A stretch of DNA of 64,000 bases from Arabidopsis thaliana (GCF_000001735.4 NC_003070.9:2232001-2296000), one strand, 5' to 3'; shown: positions 1 to 12,509, numbered from the stretch's first letter. Notes: a model not told the origin generated them from the sequence alone. Numbers and translations are program-made.

Positions 1-26
1 AAGAACTCTAAGGTCTATAGTTATAC

Positions 27-897
27 CTTGCTGAAAATATCTGTTGTTTTACTCAGCGACGTGCAATTCACAGACAATGTATCCACTGGTGGCAAACCTG
101 CCTGATAAAATGCACCAATGTTCAATCTTTCCGTCGATGACATTGCTTAGAAACTTACAAGTTATGGTATAACTACAAAAATCGATACCTGAGTTGACCA
201 ATCACCAACTTGTTGTACTACTTTCTCCATGGACAGTGATTTTCCAGTTCCAGGACAACCACATATGTATAAACTCCCAGCCTTTTGCTGATCTATGCAG
301 CCTTTCACAAACTCGAAAATCCGAATTTGTTCGTCCTCACGGCAAAGAATTGTTGATGGTGCTTTGGACACGTGCAATGCCTCTTTCACAGCTCTCATTT
401 GCTCTTCATCTATAGACTGATATATATATCATCATCACATATGATTAACATAAGACAATTGAAGAATCTAATGGATCACGTTGGTTTACCTCTAGGACTC
501 CACTTAGATTTAGTGCCTAAACAATCAGACACAGCCAAATTCACTGGATATCTCAGAATTTCATTAGAATCTTCCACAACTTCCTGCAAACAAATAACAT
601 CTGAGGATTGATACTTATTCGTTTCCCTAAAGAAACTTGATCCCACAATTGAACTTATGCACATCAACAATTTACCTTTTCTGACATTCCGGGATTGGGA
701 ACAGAACTTGGTAGATGAGATTTCAATTTCTTCGGCGTAGAGACTGAATTACCAGACACCGCCGCTGAATCCGATCTCATCTTTCTCTTCCGCGGAATCT
801 CATATGCGGCAGATTCAAGGCTCTCGGATTTCACCGTCGTTCCGATGGCTACAATATGCTTGTAAGAAGACAAACTTGTCCCGGCGTTGGTAGGCAT
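27..897 (-). CDS. CDC6B: Pre-replication licensing factor CDC6 (second copy, CDC6B-like), 5' half only
   Basis: An AAA+ ATPase that, with ORC and CDT1, loads the MCM helicase at replication origins in the nucleus. Four exons are readable on the minus strand: 897-676, 583-490, 409-189 and 101-27. All have GT-AG borders and phases that join without a break; the rest lies left of the window. The start is the second in-frame ATG (protein begins MPTNAGTSL), because the upstream one adds only six residues. The N-terminus is basic and disordered, with a nuclear-signal-like RKRK and a CDK-type site STPKK. A Walker A motif, GCPGTGKS, sits near residues 156-163, followed by a CDC6-typical segment ending SVNCTSLSKTTDIFSK. 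Arabidopsis has two CDC6 genes. The sequence differs from the main copy as I remember it, so I assign the second one (AT1G07270). The upstream region carries an E2F site. Confidence 0.9.
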
Positions 898-1023
898 CGT
901 TGTTAGGTCACACAAGGAAATCGGAAACGAAATTTGGCAGAGGAATTTACCCGTGCTTGCGAATCAATCTCTTGGTCGATACTACTTTGTGTAGGAGCGA
1001 GAAAGAGATGAAATTTGATAGTA

Positions 1024-1031
1024 GCGGGAAA
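1024..1031 (-). promoter_or_regulatory. E2F-type site upstream of CDC6
   Basis: TTTCCCGC on the minus strand, about 127 bases upstream of the CDC6 start codon, matches the plant E2F consensus. CDC6 genes are established E2F targets. Binding here is inferred. Confidence 0.6.
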
Positions 1032-1097
1032 CGTGAATCGCGACATTTTCGTCTCCCGCCTTTGTTCTTCTGATGCCCTTTTGAACCTACCCAGTTT

Positions 1098-1820
1098 CGA
1101 CTAATTTTTATTGGGCCGAATTGTGTAAATGGGCCAATTGTTCACGCTGAAATTTGCTTTTTGTTTTTGTTTTTGTGAGAGTTGGATTTAAGATCCAAAT
1201 ACTAGTAATATAATTTATAGTTTTGTTTATTTGATATTAATTGAACAATAAAACGACGTGACGACCAAAAAAAAAAAAGAACAATAAAACGACGTGAAGA
1301 ATCAGACAAACGACTCAAAGTGGTCTACCTCTTCGTCAACTTTTCTTTGGGCATAAAATTGTCCATATAAGTCCGCTGATATTATATCACAATATGCACC
1401 AAAATAGAATATAATGTAAAACAAAACAAAAAAGAATTAAGGCTGAAAGAAGATAAGAGAGTAGCATTTTTGCCGTGTCGCTGCTTCTGCCAGTCTCCCT
1501 CTATCTATCTCACTCGCTCTCACCATTTGAAGATAATTTGGCCATAACATCCTATCGAGAGCCACTACGTAGACTTATATTTCGTTGTAATAAGCTCGTA
1601 TGGTGTATATCCTTTTAATATTTCTTATTGGTTGATTGAAAGAGTTTCAAGTATAAACGCATTAGTTATTTCAGTTGACATTAATTAAGACAATTCACTA
1701 TAGAAATTCGATTTAAACTAAATGTGAAAATTTATATAAACAATTGAAAAAATACCAAAACCTTCTTTATATATGTCTTATGTGGTTAACCAAAGAATTA
1801 GTGTTTTAATATATATAAGA
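1098..1820. other. AT-rich intergenic DNA between the CDC6 promoter and a Helitron
   Basis: No convincing gene is seen. A 19-base direct repeat lies at 1243-1261 and 1279-1297, with an A-rich filler between the copies. A CT-rich stretch at about 1490-1530 looks like a leader but has no open frame behind it. Confidence 0.5.
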
Positions 1821-3166
1821 CTAGATCATAACCCGTGCTATACAGCACGGGCATTAATATTTTGTATAAATTAAATTGTATACTTTGTTTGAATTACATA
1901 AGAAATAGTATAGTATAAAAATGATGCCATAATATTTTTCAATGTTTTACTATTTACATATAATACTGCATTGGATTGACTTTGTTTAAAAATGTTATTG
2001 TTATAATAAATACAACATATGTAATTTTAAGTAAATGTGTAAAATTTGTATAGAAGTTATTTTGGTAAGAAACATGTTTCCTTTGTATTAGAGGATCTAA
2101 TTTTTGGCCTAACTTAGAATTAGTTTTTGTATAGTATTTTGGTTATATTTGTGGACCTAATTGGGGCCTATATTAGATTATCTTTAATAGGGCTGACGAA
2201 AAAACGGACCCGATAACCAACCCAATACCCGAACCAAAAAATCGGGTTAGGGCGGGTTAAAATTTTAGGAAATTTCCTTATTGGGTAGAGTTTTACTAAA
2301 CCCGTGGATATCCGATTGGACCGGAAATTACCCGTTATCTAAAAAGAGTATTCAAAAACCCAAACATTAATTTAATATCTAAAATATTAATTATATGATA
2401 TTATTTTATTTGATTTTAAATATATAGTAAACTGCGAGTTGTATATGTTTTCTTGATATTATTTATATTGTTTAGTGTTTAAAATTATACACTTGTATTT
2501 TGATTGTTAATTTTAGAGTTTCACCTGTAGTATACCATCTTATATTAATATCGATTTAAACCCGTCAATTCTAGGATTTTCCAGCTTGTATTAAAAATTG
2601 AATCACATCATACACATAAAAAAATCTAATATGTTATTAATTATTGTTGTATATAAGATTATAAATTCTTAAAATAATATGCATGAAATTGAATATAAAT
2701 ATTTAAATTATGACCCAGTACTTAGTAATAAATTTTCTTAAATCTATTTTTGACCCGTTATAATATTTTTTCATGTATTGAACAGTTTATATTCGTTTTT
2801 AAAAGTTTAAATTATGGCATATGCGAAAAAACTCTAATTATTTTTTTATAACGATGATATTATTTTTTCGCAAAAATAGAATCATATAAAGATGAGAGGT
2901 GAACTATAATAATTAATAAAAAATTAATATGATAATTTAGATATCAAATCTAATTTGTTGATTTTAATTGGTTAATTTTTTGAAAATTAATAATGTATTT
3001 CGTTTTTTAATGAAATTTAATTAATTAAATTAGTATTTGACTTTTTAATTTTTAAAGAGATGAATTAATTTACTCTTTAAATTTTATTTCTAATGGCATA
3101 CCTATATAATTACTTACAAAAAATAAGGTTACATTTAAAATGTACTTCCCAAATAATATAGTAGGA
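1821..3166 (-). mobile_element. Non-autonomous Helitron, about 1.35 kb, both ends readable
   Basis: Read on the minus strand, the element begins TCCTACTATATTATTTGGG at 3166 (a typical Arabidopsis Helitron 5' start, preceded by A). It ends at 1821 with CTAG followed by T. About ten bases before that end is a GC-rich hairpin (stem CCCGTGCT / AGCACGGG, 1832-1851). The A|TC...CTAG|T arrangement, the subterminal hairpin and the lack of inverted repeats or a target duplication are Helitron hallmarks. The interior has no Rep/helicase frame, so movement would depend on a helper. A patch at about 2190-2350 is rich in CCCGATAACC / GGGTTA-like words unlike the surrounding AT-rich sequence and may be a nested insertion or captured DNA. 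The subfamily is not assigned. Confidence 0.75.
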
Positions 3167-4440
3167 TTATATATTATGATGAGTGCAATTTTTCGAAAAC
3201 CCAAGCATGATAGTTATACATTTCCGTACTAAGTTGTCCGTCATCGTTCGCTTATTTGTGCATAGTTACTGTCGTCCTAACATGGTCGATCGTTGAATTA
3301 TTTTTACTATTGTTTAAACGATAAAGTATGGTATACGATGGAAACAAATACGATACATTTGTTTAGCATTTGTGCCGACATTGTATTATGTAAGTGCAAT
3401 CGATGAACAACTTTTTAGATGATATGTATATCAGTGCATGGCTCATTTTATCATTTTCCATTTGTTTTACTTAACTCAAGATTTTGACATTTAGCATTTG
3501 AATCTAATGGTTGTCTCACAACATTCCATTGCTGATTGTCAATTCTCCAAAAGCTATTACTTTCGTTCGATAAATTATTCATACAATCTTATAAACACCC
3601 ATGATGACCTAGCTTTTCTAAAATTGTATTTTTTACCAAACATGAGAACCTTGAAATATCGGTTTTATTTCTTACAACTAAATCAGGTTCAAATTGAGAT
3701 TATGAATATCCTAATTAAATAAGACTAAGGGTCCACGATTTCAGGCCACCGGTCCAGAGGCTCTGGTCCGACTCTGAGAAAATTGTTTGGTCGGCTGATT
3801 GGAGAGTTTACGTATAGAGTAAACATGATAAATTCTTATTATTTTCAGTCGGCAGCACAAAATCCTATGGCTATTTTCTAATTTATTATACTAGCTAACA
3901 AAGTCAACCACTTTTTTTTTTAACAGTCAACTAATATGTTTTACAAACGTATATATAGTTATGGACAATAAATGCTCTTTAACGTAACAAAAAAAAAAGT
4001 TTTAGTAATTTAATTTAGGCACACTAAATAATATAATGACAACATCAATATATATGTGAGAAAATTAAGTTATGACTCGCCTAATTGCATCTATTTAACT
4101 ACTTAAACAGAAGATCAAGAAAAAACGAGCCAGAGAAATTTGCACGTGTAAACGTCAAAGGTTAAAAACGCTTCGTTCACTAGCATGTGGTGTGATTAAA
4201 CCAGCATTTCACACGTGGGGGATCTGCGATTCTATAGCAAAGCAAAGATCAACGGGAATTCTGTAATTACACATGGGACTACTAGACAATTCCGTACATA
4301 TCTATTGTTAAAGCATATTTAGTAAGCTAATGGAATTGTAATAACCAGAAAATCAAACATGATACAAGAGAAGCACATCGACAAGGACATGAACTAATTA
4401 AATACGCAGAGGAAACTGAAACTAACAAAAGAACAATAAA
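3167..4440. other. AT-rich intergenic DNA, no gene seen
   Basis: Contains only short unconvincing open frames. A short imperfect hairpin (GGTCCAGAG / CTCTGGTCC) lies at 3751-3769. I see no promoter, terminator or RNA gene that I can defend. Confidence 0.4.
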
Positions 4441-4473
4441 TATCAGCCGTTAATAAGATATCAGGAGTGGACG

Positions 4474-4660
4474 TTGCCGTCAATTTCTTCTTCACCACCT
4501 TCGCTCTCTTTAGACGCTGCTTTCCCTAATGACGCCAACTTCCGTCAACTTGGTCCTTACCGGTCACAAGTATCACCACTCTCCGGTCACTTCTCCTTCC
4601 TTCTCGACCGTCGCTTCCTTACCCTCTCCCTTCAATTGCTACGTTCCAACAAAAAATATT
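4474..4660 (+). pseudogene. Coding-like GC-richer island, possible gene fragment of unknown origin
   Basis: About 190 bases with near 50% GC and codon-like Ser/Leu/Pro-rich sequence (SSSPPSLSLDAAF, then QLGPYRSQVSPLSGHF) stand out in DNA of about 30% GC. The open frame runs into AT-rich sequence and stops, with no clear continuation. It resembles a first exon or a broken duplicate of some gene, but I do not recognise the family. It could equally be a transcribed leader. Confidence 0.3.
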
Positions 4661-4739
4661 TTGTTTTCATATCATATGGTTTTACTTATTTAACCTTGGG
4701 AATTCTGTCGCTTCTTCTTAATTAATTTGATATACTTTT

Positions 4740-6090
4740 ACATGCATGCAGATATTGCATCTACGCGAATTGTTTCCTATACCGCGGTTAATTATCATTA
4801 ACTAGTTAAACGATTCTTGTCCTGCAAGATCGTGTAATTAATATATATGTACTTTGCAAGAAAGATCGTCAATGTGTCTTTATGCAATGTATAGTTTAAA
4901 TTTATGGAACTGCATGTATAGCAGCACTCTGCTGATAACAGAAGTTAGGTCAATAGCATGTGCAACATGTGATCTTAACAAAGACATTTTGGACTTGAGC
5001 ATATTGTTTTACTCCTATTGATTGAAAAGTTTTGAAAATATGATTCAGATTAATTAATATGATAGCAAATGTTGGATTTTTATTTAGTCAATTAATTCAC
5101 CAATATGTTCATTGTTAGAGAAAAAAAAAAAACTGAACAGTGACATGGCTTTCATAAAAAATCACGAAATCAGTAAACCATATATATTTTCTAAAATTAA
5201 TTTTCAACACAGAAAAAAAGAAACACTCTCTCAAATTAGACTTTTAAAACTTCATTCAATTGCTTTTTCCCCCCATCCGATTCGCTTGAAGCCTTGAACC
5301 ACTAAAATCCTAGGTGTGCGGTTACTTTGGTTTATTACTAGCATTATGGTGATGATTACTTATGTGGTATGAGAGTATTAAACACAATTGCCATTTTCGA
5401 AAGAATTCATGTGTTTTTGACTTTAGACGTTTGAATCTCTCATTCAATGCATTTCATGTTTGAGTTGTTCTTATACAGAAAATATTGGATAAATCCGAAA
5501 TAACTGTCAGATATACAAAAATGTCAATATTTCATTATTGTGTCAAAAACTCTGACGTCATTTCCAATTTACGGAAAGTTCCATAGTCGACTTTTGTGAG
5601 ATTATGAATACAAAAAGATTTTTTTTTTAACATTAAACACGGATTGGAAAAACGAGTTAAGACGCAATTAAACTTTACCTTACTAAATAAAAAGTCGTTG
5701 CCAGATGACATGGACACGAGGACCCCACTTTATATGGCCTACCTTTTATTGCCAGGCTGTTATTATTTTCCCTCTACTATTGTAATTTTTACTTTCCATT
5801 TTCCAAAAATTTGTCAGATCGTTACGATTAAAGTGGCTCATTTAGAACCGTTGGATCTAAAAGAAAAATCTGCAAATAACTCCCGGTTTTCTCTCAACTC
5901 ATTTTCTGTAATGGGTGCCATGTCACTAATTTCGTTCACCTGTTACCGGTTTCTCCGGTATTCTCTTGACTACCTTCACCTGTGATTTTTTTTATTTTTT
6001 TTATAACTAAAATATATTTTCCTCACTTAATTAAAATCTTCATCGCATTTTGTATAAAAGGCAGCTCTCTGCCTCGTGCTCCATCCACTG
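4740..6090. other. Upstream region of the TPR gene
   Basis: AT-rich DNA without a defensible gene. A TATA-like TATAAAA is at 6053-6059, about 450 bases before the TPR start codon, and suits transcription starting near 6085. A leader intron probably spans 6177-6389 (donor GTGAGT, acceptor TTTGCAG). Confidence 0.5.
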
Positions 6091-6504
6091 ATTATCCCGA
6101 GAGAGTTTTATTTTTCTTTCCGAGAAAATTCGAGAAAAATAATCTGGGACAAAAACCATCGTTCATTTCTTATAGAGTGAGTCTCTTCAGCTTCTCTTCT
6201 CTTTCACTGAAGTTTTTGTATTTATGATATCGGTGTTTCATTGTTTCTCGTGCTTATTCAGTTTTTCTCCGATCCGTTTTTTATGGGATTGTTAATGATT
6301 CATTCCCGTGAGTGAGTGTGTGTGTGCATGGATTTAATAACTTTCTCCGATTCATTTTTGACTCACTTGATTCATCTTTTGATTTGCAGGAAAGCTTGAG
6401 TGAGGGAAAAGCTTTCTACACGAAACTAGTCTCCAGCTTTTTGCTCTGTATTTGTCCAGATTTGTTTGTTGTTGAGGCCAACATTTGAAGATATTTTCAA
6501 GAAA

Positions 6505-8991
6505 ATGGGAGTGAAAGTAGCAACAAGCTCCACCTTCCATCAATGGGTGGCTCATCCTATAGTTCATCATTCCTCTTCCCTTTCTCAAACCCTAGCTTCC
6601 TCCGCCGTTTCTTCTCCTTCAAGACGACGGATCATCGGAAACGACGGACGTTCTTCTCTGTCTTGTCGTTCCGTGATGCAGAGCCAGAGGCTTAATCCTT
6701 CTTCTCCCTTCGGCACTTCTTCGACAAATCTCCGTCACTCCAAGTCCTGTGAGCTCTGGGAATCAACAAAACGACCTAAAACACAGTTGATTCGCAGAGC
6801 TTTTAGCGCAAACGTCGATCCGTTTTCCGAGGAAGAGTTTGCGAAAAAGATGCAGGAGCTAACTCTCAAATTCCAAGTCTCTAACGAAGAAGAAGACAAC
6901 GAATCGGATACACGCATTGACGATTACACTCGAAAGATGGACATAGTAGGAAGCCATAATAATTTCAGGTCAGATTCAATGGAACCGCCATGGCCAGAGA
7001 TGGTGCAAATGTCAAACATCGAGAGGAAAGCAAACAGTGTAGATCTTCCTCTTTCGCTTAGGATCATAAAGAGAAAGTTACAGATGGAGGAAGGAGTTTT
7101 AAACCAAGTCGGAGAATCAGCTTGTTGCTCTGTTAAGAAAGCTTTCTCTTCAATGGTGTTTATGATTAGAGAACTTCAAAGCTTTACGTTACACATGAGA
7201 GAGCTTCTTCTCTTCGAAGATTTGCAAGGAATTCTTCATCGTGTGAGAAAAGAAATGCAAGCGTCGTTCGTTTGGTTGTTTCAACAAGTTTTCTCTGCTA
7301 CTCCTACTTTGATGGTCTCTGTTATGATCCTTCTCGCTAATTTCACGGTTTACTCTATTGAGAGCAACTCTGCTTTAGCCGCCGCCGTAAGTCCCCCGAC
7401 AACCCTCTCTTTCAGCTTCGAAACGACGGCGGAGATAAGTGAAACTCAAGAAACGAATCAGAAATTCGATTCTTCAATGGTTAAGACGTTCTCTGTTTCT
7501 TCTCCTTACGGGAAAACATCTTTTGTCGGTGGTGGCGGCGGGAACAATATACCACCGCCGGTACAAAGCGGAACAGATGGTGATGGATCTGATCAGTTTA
7601 GAAAATCTCAATTCTCATCATCGTCTCTGGGTGCAACAAGTGCGGATTCAGATGTATCTGTGTCAGGGCAAGAAGAGATCAGACTGTGGAATTCGATATT
7701 GGAGGAAACTGCGAAAATGGAAACGTTGGATCACGAGACGATGAAGGGGATGGTTTCTCCGGTGGAAGCTCGATTAGAAGCAGAAGAATCCATGGATTAC
7801 TTCAAGACAGAGCTTCTTTACCAAACGGGATTGTCTCAGGAGCCTGGAAACGTTCTCCTTCTTGCTAATTACGCACAGTTTCTCTACCTTATCATTCATG
7901 ACTACGACAGGTAATTAACATCTGACCATTATATTATAATTTACTACTAATCATGTTATCTTTGATTTTGTTCTTTTATTATACTAAGTTAGATTATGGA
8001 GTTTTAGATTCGGTTTGGTGTTTAGGTTGGAGTCTTGCAAGTTGATACTAACTGTCAGAAGTAGCCGTGGAATGGTAGATATTTTATTGCAAATTAGGGA
8101 GCCATAGAGATATTTTAAGCTAGAAATTGTCATAATCAAATCACCATAAGAACCAATCGGATAGGCTTTAAATTGAGTGAACCAGTTCTCTTTACCCCTT
8201 AAGAGAAAGAAGCCAACTAGTAAGTGAATATCTACATCTTCCATTTTCAGAATAAAATAGGGAATAATTTAAAAATGTTGTCACTCACTATAGGGATTGA
8301 TAGTTCTCTTTCCCAAAGAGTTTGTCTTTTAGCCAGAGTCTTTTTTGGGGGTGGGTTCCCAACAAAGAAAAAAATAAGCTTGGTTGATGATACTTGACAG
8401 TGGAGTATGTGGTGTAATTTTGAAGCTTGAGTCTTTAGACCAATGTTACATTATTTCTTCATCCACCAATAGTGTTGTTAGGTAACAATTCTCTAAAATG
8501 GGTAAAACAGTGTTTTAGATATTTTGGTGATCAGTCTCTTGATAATATTTTGACATTTTAGCTAAGCGGTTCCATTTTAGACAGTTCCTCATTTGATACA
8601 TCTGTCACATTCTATAAACCAAAACCCAATTCACTTACGTTTTCTCACTTACCCTTTTGGCCTTATTCAATCCATATCTTATCTCTACTCTATGTCTATA
8701 TCTAACGTGGCTTCTTTTGGTTTGTTTGGTGAAAACAGAGCGGAAAAGTATTTCAAGAGAGCAGCAAAAGCAGAGCCAGCGGACGCAGAGGCATTGAACA
8801 AATATGCGACGTTTCTGTGGAGAGCGAGAAACGATATTTGGAGAGCGGAGGAAACCTACTTAGAAGCGATCTCCGCTGATCCAACAAACTCAGTCTACTC
8901 CGCAAACTACGCACATTTCCTCTGGAACACCGGTGGTGATGAAACGTGTTTTCCTCTCGACGCTCCATCGCAACAGAACAACACCACATGA
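6505..8991 (+). CDS. Membrane-anchored TPR-like protein of unknown function (AT1G07280-like)
   Basis: Two coding exons, 6505-7910 and 8739-8991, join as YDR|AEKYF to give 552 residues. The start MGVKVATSS is the first ATG in the frame. The N-terminal half is Ser-rich and polar and may act as an organelle-targeting or disordered region. A single hydrophobic segment lies at about residues 267-285 (TLMVSVMILLANFTVYSI). A Gly/Ser-rich linker follows, then a C-terminal TPR-like solenoid from about residue 440 whose helices carry repeated YA-FLW-type cores (NYAQFLYLI, NKYATFLWR, NYAHFLWN). The single 828-base intron interrupts the TPR region. Such proteins form a small plant family; the role is not known to me. 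TPRs usually bind partner proteins, but no catalytic motif is visible. Confidence 0.88.
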
Positions 8992-10283
8992 ATAAAGAGT
9001 CACAACAATTTGTGTATGTACAGTGTGTTTTTTGCCTATACAAAACTCATGTCATGTGGCAAACTTTTTTTTGTTTTTGTGAACCAAAGACTTTAGTTTA
9101 TATATGCACATATTTCGAGTTTTGATTAATTTTTTTTTTTAACATACTCGGACTTGTTCTTTCGTGAACAAAACCATTTGTCAATTAGTTTTTTTAAAAG
9201 AACTAAACCTTATCTTTATAGAGAGAGAGCCAGAGAGGATTTGGCAATGGTTTGTGCATAGCATTTTGGTGGATGGTTTATAAATGATATTGTCCACTTT
9301 TGTCTATATACAAGTTTGAACCATCTTTTTATTGTGCGTGTCATTTGTCCCCTGTACATGATTGTCGACATGCAGAGTGTGAAATCAGAATTTTACACAA
9401 CAATGTCTCACAAAATTACATTACTATATCAGGGCAGTTGCATAAATTGCGTAGTAATAAATAATTGTTACCCCTTTGATTTAATATTAAAATGCATTAA
9501 AAGCAACAAAAGAGGTGGGAGTTAAAGAAGTATGTGTAGATTATTTTATAAGAAACCAAAAACCCTTCTCGATTCATAATTTCCATACGTTTCTTTAGAT
9601 CTGTAGACTTCAAAACATCGGATCGTGAGGAAAAAACCCCAAAAACATTAATGTGAACCCCCGAAAGAGGGACACGTATCTCTTTCCTTTGTTTGCTCAC
9701 TCATTGTCAAGTGGACTTGTGTATCTACCGTCTCCATGATAAGCTTTTGGGATTCACGCAGATCTCTGTATATTCTCACGTGAACTCACCATAATACTCT
9801 CATTGTCACTTTTTTTTTCTTCTGCTAGATGATGTGGAAAGATGTGAAAATAATGCTTCAATAGTATTTTATTATTTTTACACTTTTGGACGTTTCTATG
9901 CAGAGAGAGTACGATCAACGATAGCTTTTTACGGACATCAATAGGTACACTTGCGTTCAAGTGATGTCAACAAAAATAATATCAATCATTCAAGTTTTGA
10001 TATTTTTTACGAAATAATCCAAAGCATAAACTTCTAAATCAATCGGATGAAAATCGATTAATCCTCTCCAGCCTTTTTGATAGCGTATTTTTGCCTAGGC
10101 ATATTGAAATTTCCAAAACTCAACTTTTGACTGCATATCTATATTACAACATTCTACATTGTATAGTAAAAAATGTATTCCAAGTTGAAACTATTAGCTG
10201 CAGATGAAGAACCCTCTCAAGTTTGTTGTTTGCCTTTATTTGTCTTTAGCCTCAATCACAATCCGGCTTGGAAAATACGCTTT
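8992..10283. other. Convergent intergenic region between the TPR gene and GONST2
   Basis: AT-rich, about 1.3 kb, containing the 3' ends of both flanking genes. No open frame shows coding character and no repeat family is recognised. Confidence 0.5.
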
Positions 10284-12428
10284 TTATGACATTTTAGCTC
10301 TGGCAAAGACCACTCCAGCAAATAAACCTGCAAAACCAAAATACATAGTTACATACACAAATTTCATTCACCTCTAAGTAACCAAAAAGACAAGAAATAA
10401 CAGAATCGATGATCTTTGCTTGAGTGGTAGATGATGCAGCTCTGTAAGTGTGTTACTTACCAAACAGTATGCTGAACAGATTTGGGAGACTGAGAGGGAC
10501 GTTGAAGAGTACAAGACCAGCTAGTGATATCGGAACCTTGTTTAATGAACCCACCAAACTGCCACACAATAGAAAGAATGTCATAACATTTGACACCAAA
10601 CATAAAATCCAATCAAAAATGTTGTTTTTGTCCAGAGAGAAAGAGAGAGTTACCTGTATGTTGTGGGTCCGGTTTGATGCAGGAACCACATCGAAGTGAA
10701 GCTGATGGCTAAACCAAGGAAACCGCTTGCTGTTGCCACTACCCAAAACATTGAATCTTTTGTCACATCCCTGCCAGAGAGAGTAAAACACCATGAAAAC
10801 TTTACCTTCAAATGATATCACCTTTTTCATATGCACCTGTTTAGTTCCCGTGATATCGTCTACTCATGTATTTTCCATTTGCAGTCTCAAGTCTTGTTAT
10901 AAACACAAACTAGTTTCTAGAAATTCTACTATTTTTAAGAAAAACACAGTAGAAGCTGGAAACGTATAGCTATATAGAAGGACTAGTTTCAGTCATTATC
11001 AATGTGATCCAGATATATTTTAAGTGAGCTAAAGAATCAGCCATATCACTAAATAGTCAGAATAACAAAACGCTGGACAAGTGTCACTCTGTTTACTAGT
11101 TCTTACGTGCTTATTACGTATCTCCATTCGCCTAGTAAGATAATCAAGATGATGCCAAAGGGTATTGACAATAGATTATTCAGCAGCACCATTGACACTT
11201 CATTAAGAGAGCCAGACTTTGTAGACTGCTTTGCTTTGTCCATAACTCGACGAAGAGTAAGCTGTCACAAAGATGAGATCATTATGGAGAGTAAGAAAGA
11301 GATGCATCAAGATCCAGTTACTGGTTTCATAAGCGTAAACTCACTGAATAACTTGCGGTCAGAAAGCAGTTAGCAAGCTGCCAAGTTACCCTACTGCATC
11401 GAATGTGAGATCCGTGATACCTCCGCTGATTGCAGAAATGATCTGTATTGCAAACTCTTAGTTGGTGTCACTTTGATATCAGAGAGAATTGCCTGCAGAA
11501 ACTAACTGGAGGCAAGATGTGCAATTTAACTTACCATCATGAACATTGCAGCCCAAACCTTGTTGTTCTGCCTTTTGCGGAACATGTATACCTCCCCTAT
11601 TCCTGTGAGAATATTCGTCGCATTCTTCAGAATAGTTACCATAGCGACGTTTATGTATTTCAAACTGGAATAGAAATGTAATGTTGCATTAGTCTTAAAT
11701 GAAATTTAACCAATTACTCTCTCGCCTGATGTTCGAAACCTTACCTGTACATTCCCGAGACCAGCATGCCCACAAAGATAACATTGACAGGCATCCATAC
11801 TCTAATCAACTTCCAGTTAAATTTTTCCACTGAAACCACTCCAGAGATATCTAGTACAGCTACCACCAAACAGCTGATTAAGTTCTGAAATAAACGTATA
11901 AGGAAATCACCAAACTATATACTTTGTCAAATCAAGGAAACCAGCTAATGGGGTTAAAATGTCTTACTTGATAAAGCATCAAAGAGACCCCTGCGTTGAA
12001 ATTGTAGCTGGAGAGAACAATTTTGTTCAATATAATCATGCTGCAGGAAGAGATACAGTAAGCTGCACCAGACACAAGAGGTCCTGACTGTTTCACAGAC
12101 CCGTGGTCACGCCTGTTATCTCCATCAACCGGAAGATATCTCCGTCTCCATCTAAGAAACCTTGAGGAAGAATCAAGAAATTCAAATGCATTATTCCCTC
12201 TATAACCACAACAAATCTTTAGAGCTCATAACACTGAATCCGCTCAAGAAAACAAAGTCTAAGCATCTTACATTACCTTTCACTAAACCATCTATGTTCG
12301 GAACTCTTCTGATCGAGAAGTTGAAAGACAACTCCGTTTTTAGTTTTACTACCATTATCACTCAAGTGACTCAGCTCTGATTCATCAGGCTCGTGGCAAA
12401 CAATTGCTTCCAGTTTCACGGCAGACAT
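10284..12428 (-). pseudogene. GONST2: Golgi GDP-sugar transporter GONST2, interrupted in this sequence by a 1-base deletion
   Basis: A nucleotide-sugar transporter of the drug/metabolite superfamily, which in the Golgi exchanges GDP-sugars for GMP. Nine exons: 12428-12277, 12160-11968, 11884-11745, 11664-11535, 11442-11345, 11261-11107, 10770-10654, 10558-10461 and 10327-10284. Phases join cleanly except at exon 5, which is 98 bases where 99 are needed. With one more base the protein would be 375 residues, the length I recall for GONST2. As given, codon 224 reads TAA at 11386-11388, right after DLTFDAVG, where relatives continue with Y-x-W-Q. The family signatures remain: multiple hydrophobic helices, GALN-like motif GSLNKVP and a C-terminal FARAKMS. 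The product would lose the last four or so helices. Either a natural null allele or a sequencing error; all other exons look under normal constraint. Confidence 0.85.
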
Positions 12429-12449
12429 TTCTTGTTCCAGAATGGCAAC

Positions 12450-12509
12450 AAAGTTCCCTCCTCAATTCGCAGAATCGCAGAAAAGTTCCCTCTTCAATTC
12501 ACGGAATCG
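12450..12509. repeat. Tandem 28-base duplication in the GONST2 leader
   Basis: Two copies, 12450-12477 and 12482-12509, start AAAGTTCCCTC and end GAATCG. They differ at three positions. They lie 22-81 bases upstream of the GONST2 start codon. Confidence 0.8.

Noticed and set aside
3498-3722. 74-codon open frame in AT-rich DNA
   Set aside because: Composition is that of the surrounding spacer, with no splice partner, promoter or family resemblance.
3751-3769. Imperfect hairpin GGTCCAGAG / CTCTGGTCC
   Set aside because: Nine-base arms without loop context or flanking duplication are too short to call a terminator, MITE end or miRNA precursor.
5644-5985. 113-codon open frame upstream of the TPR gene
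   Set aside because: Lies in promoter DNA. Phe/Leu/Ile richness follows base composition and there is no domain.
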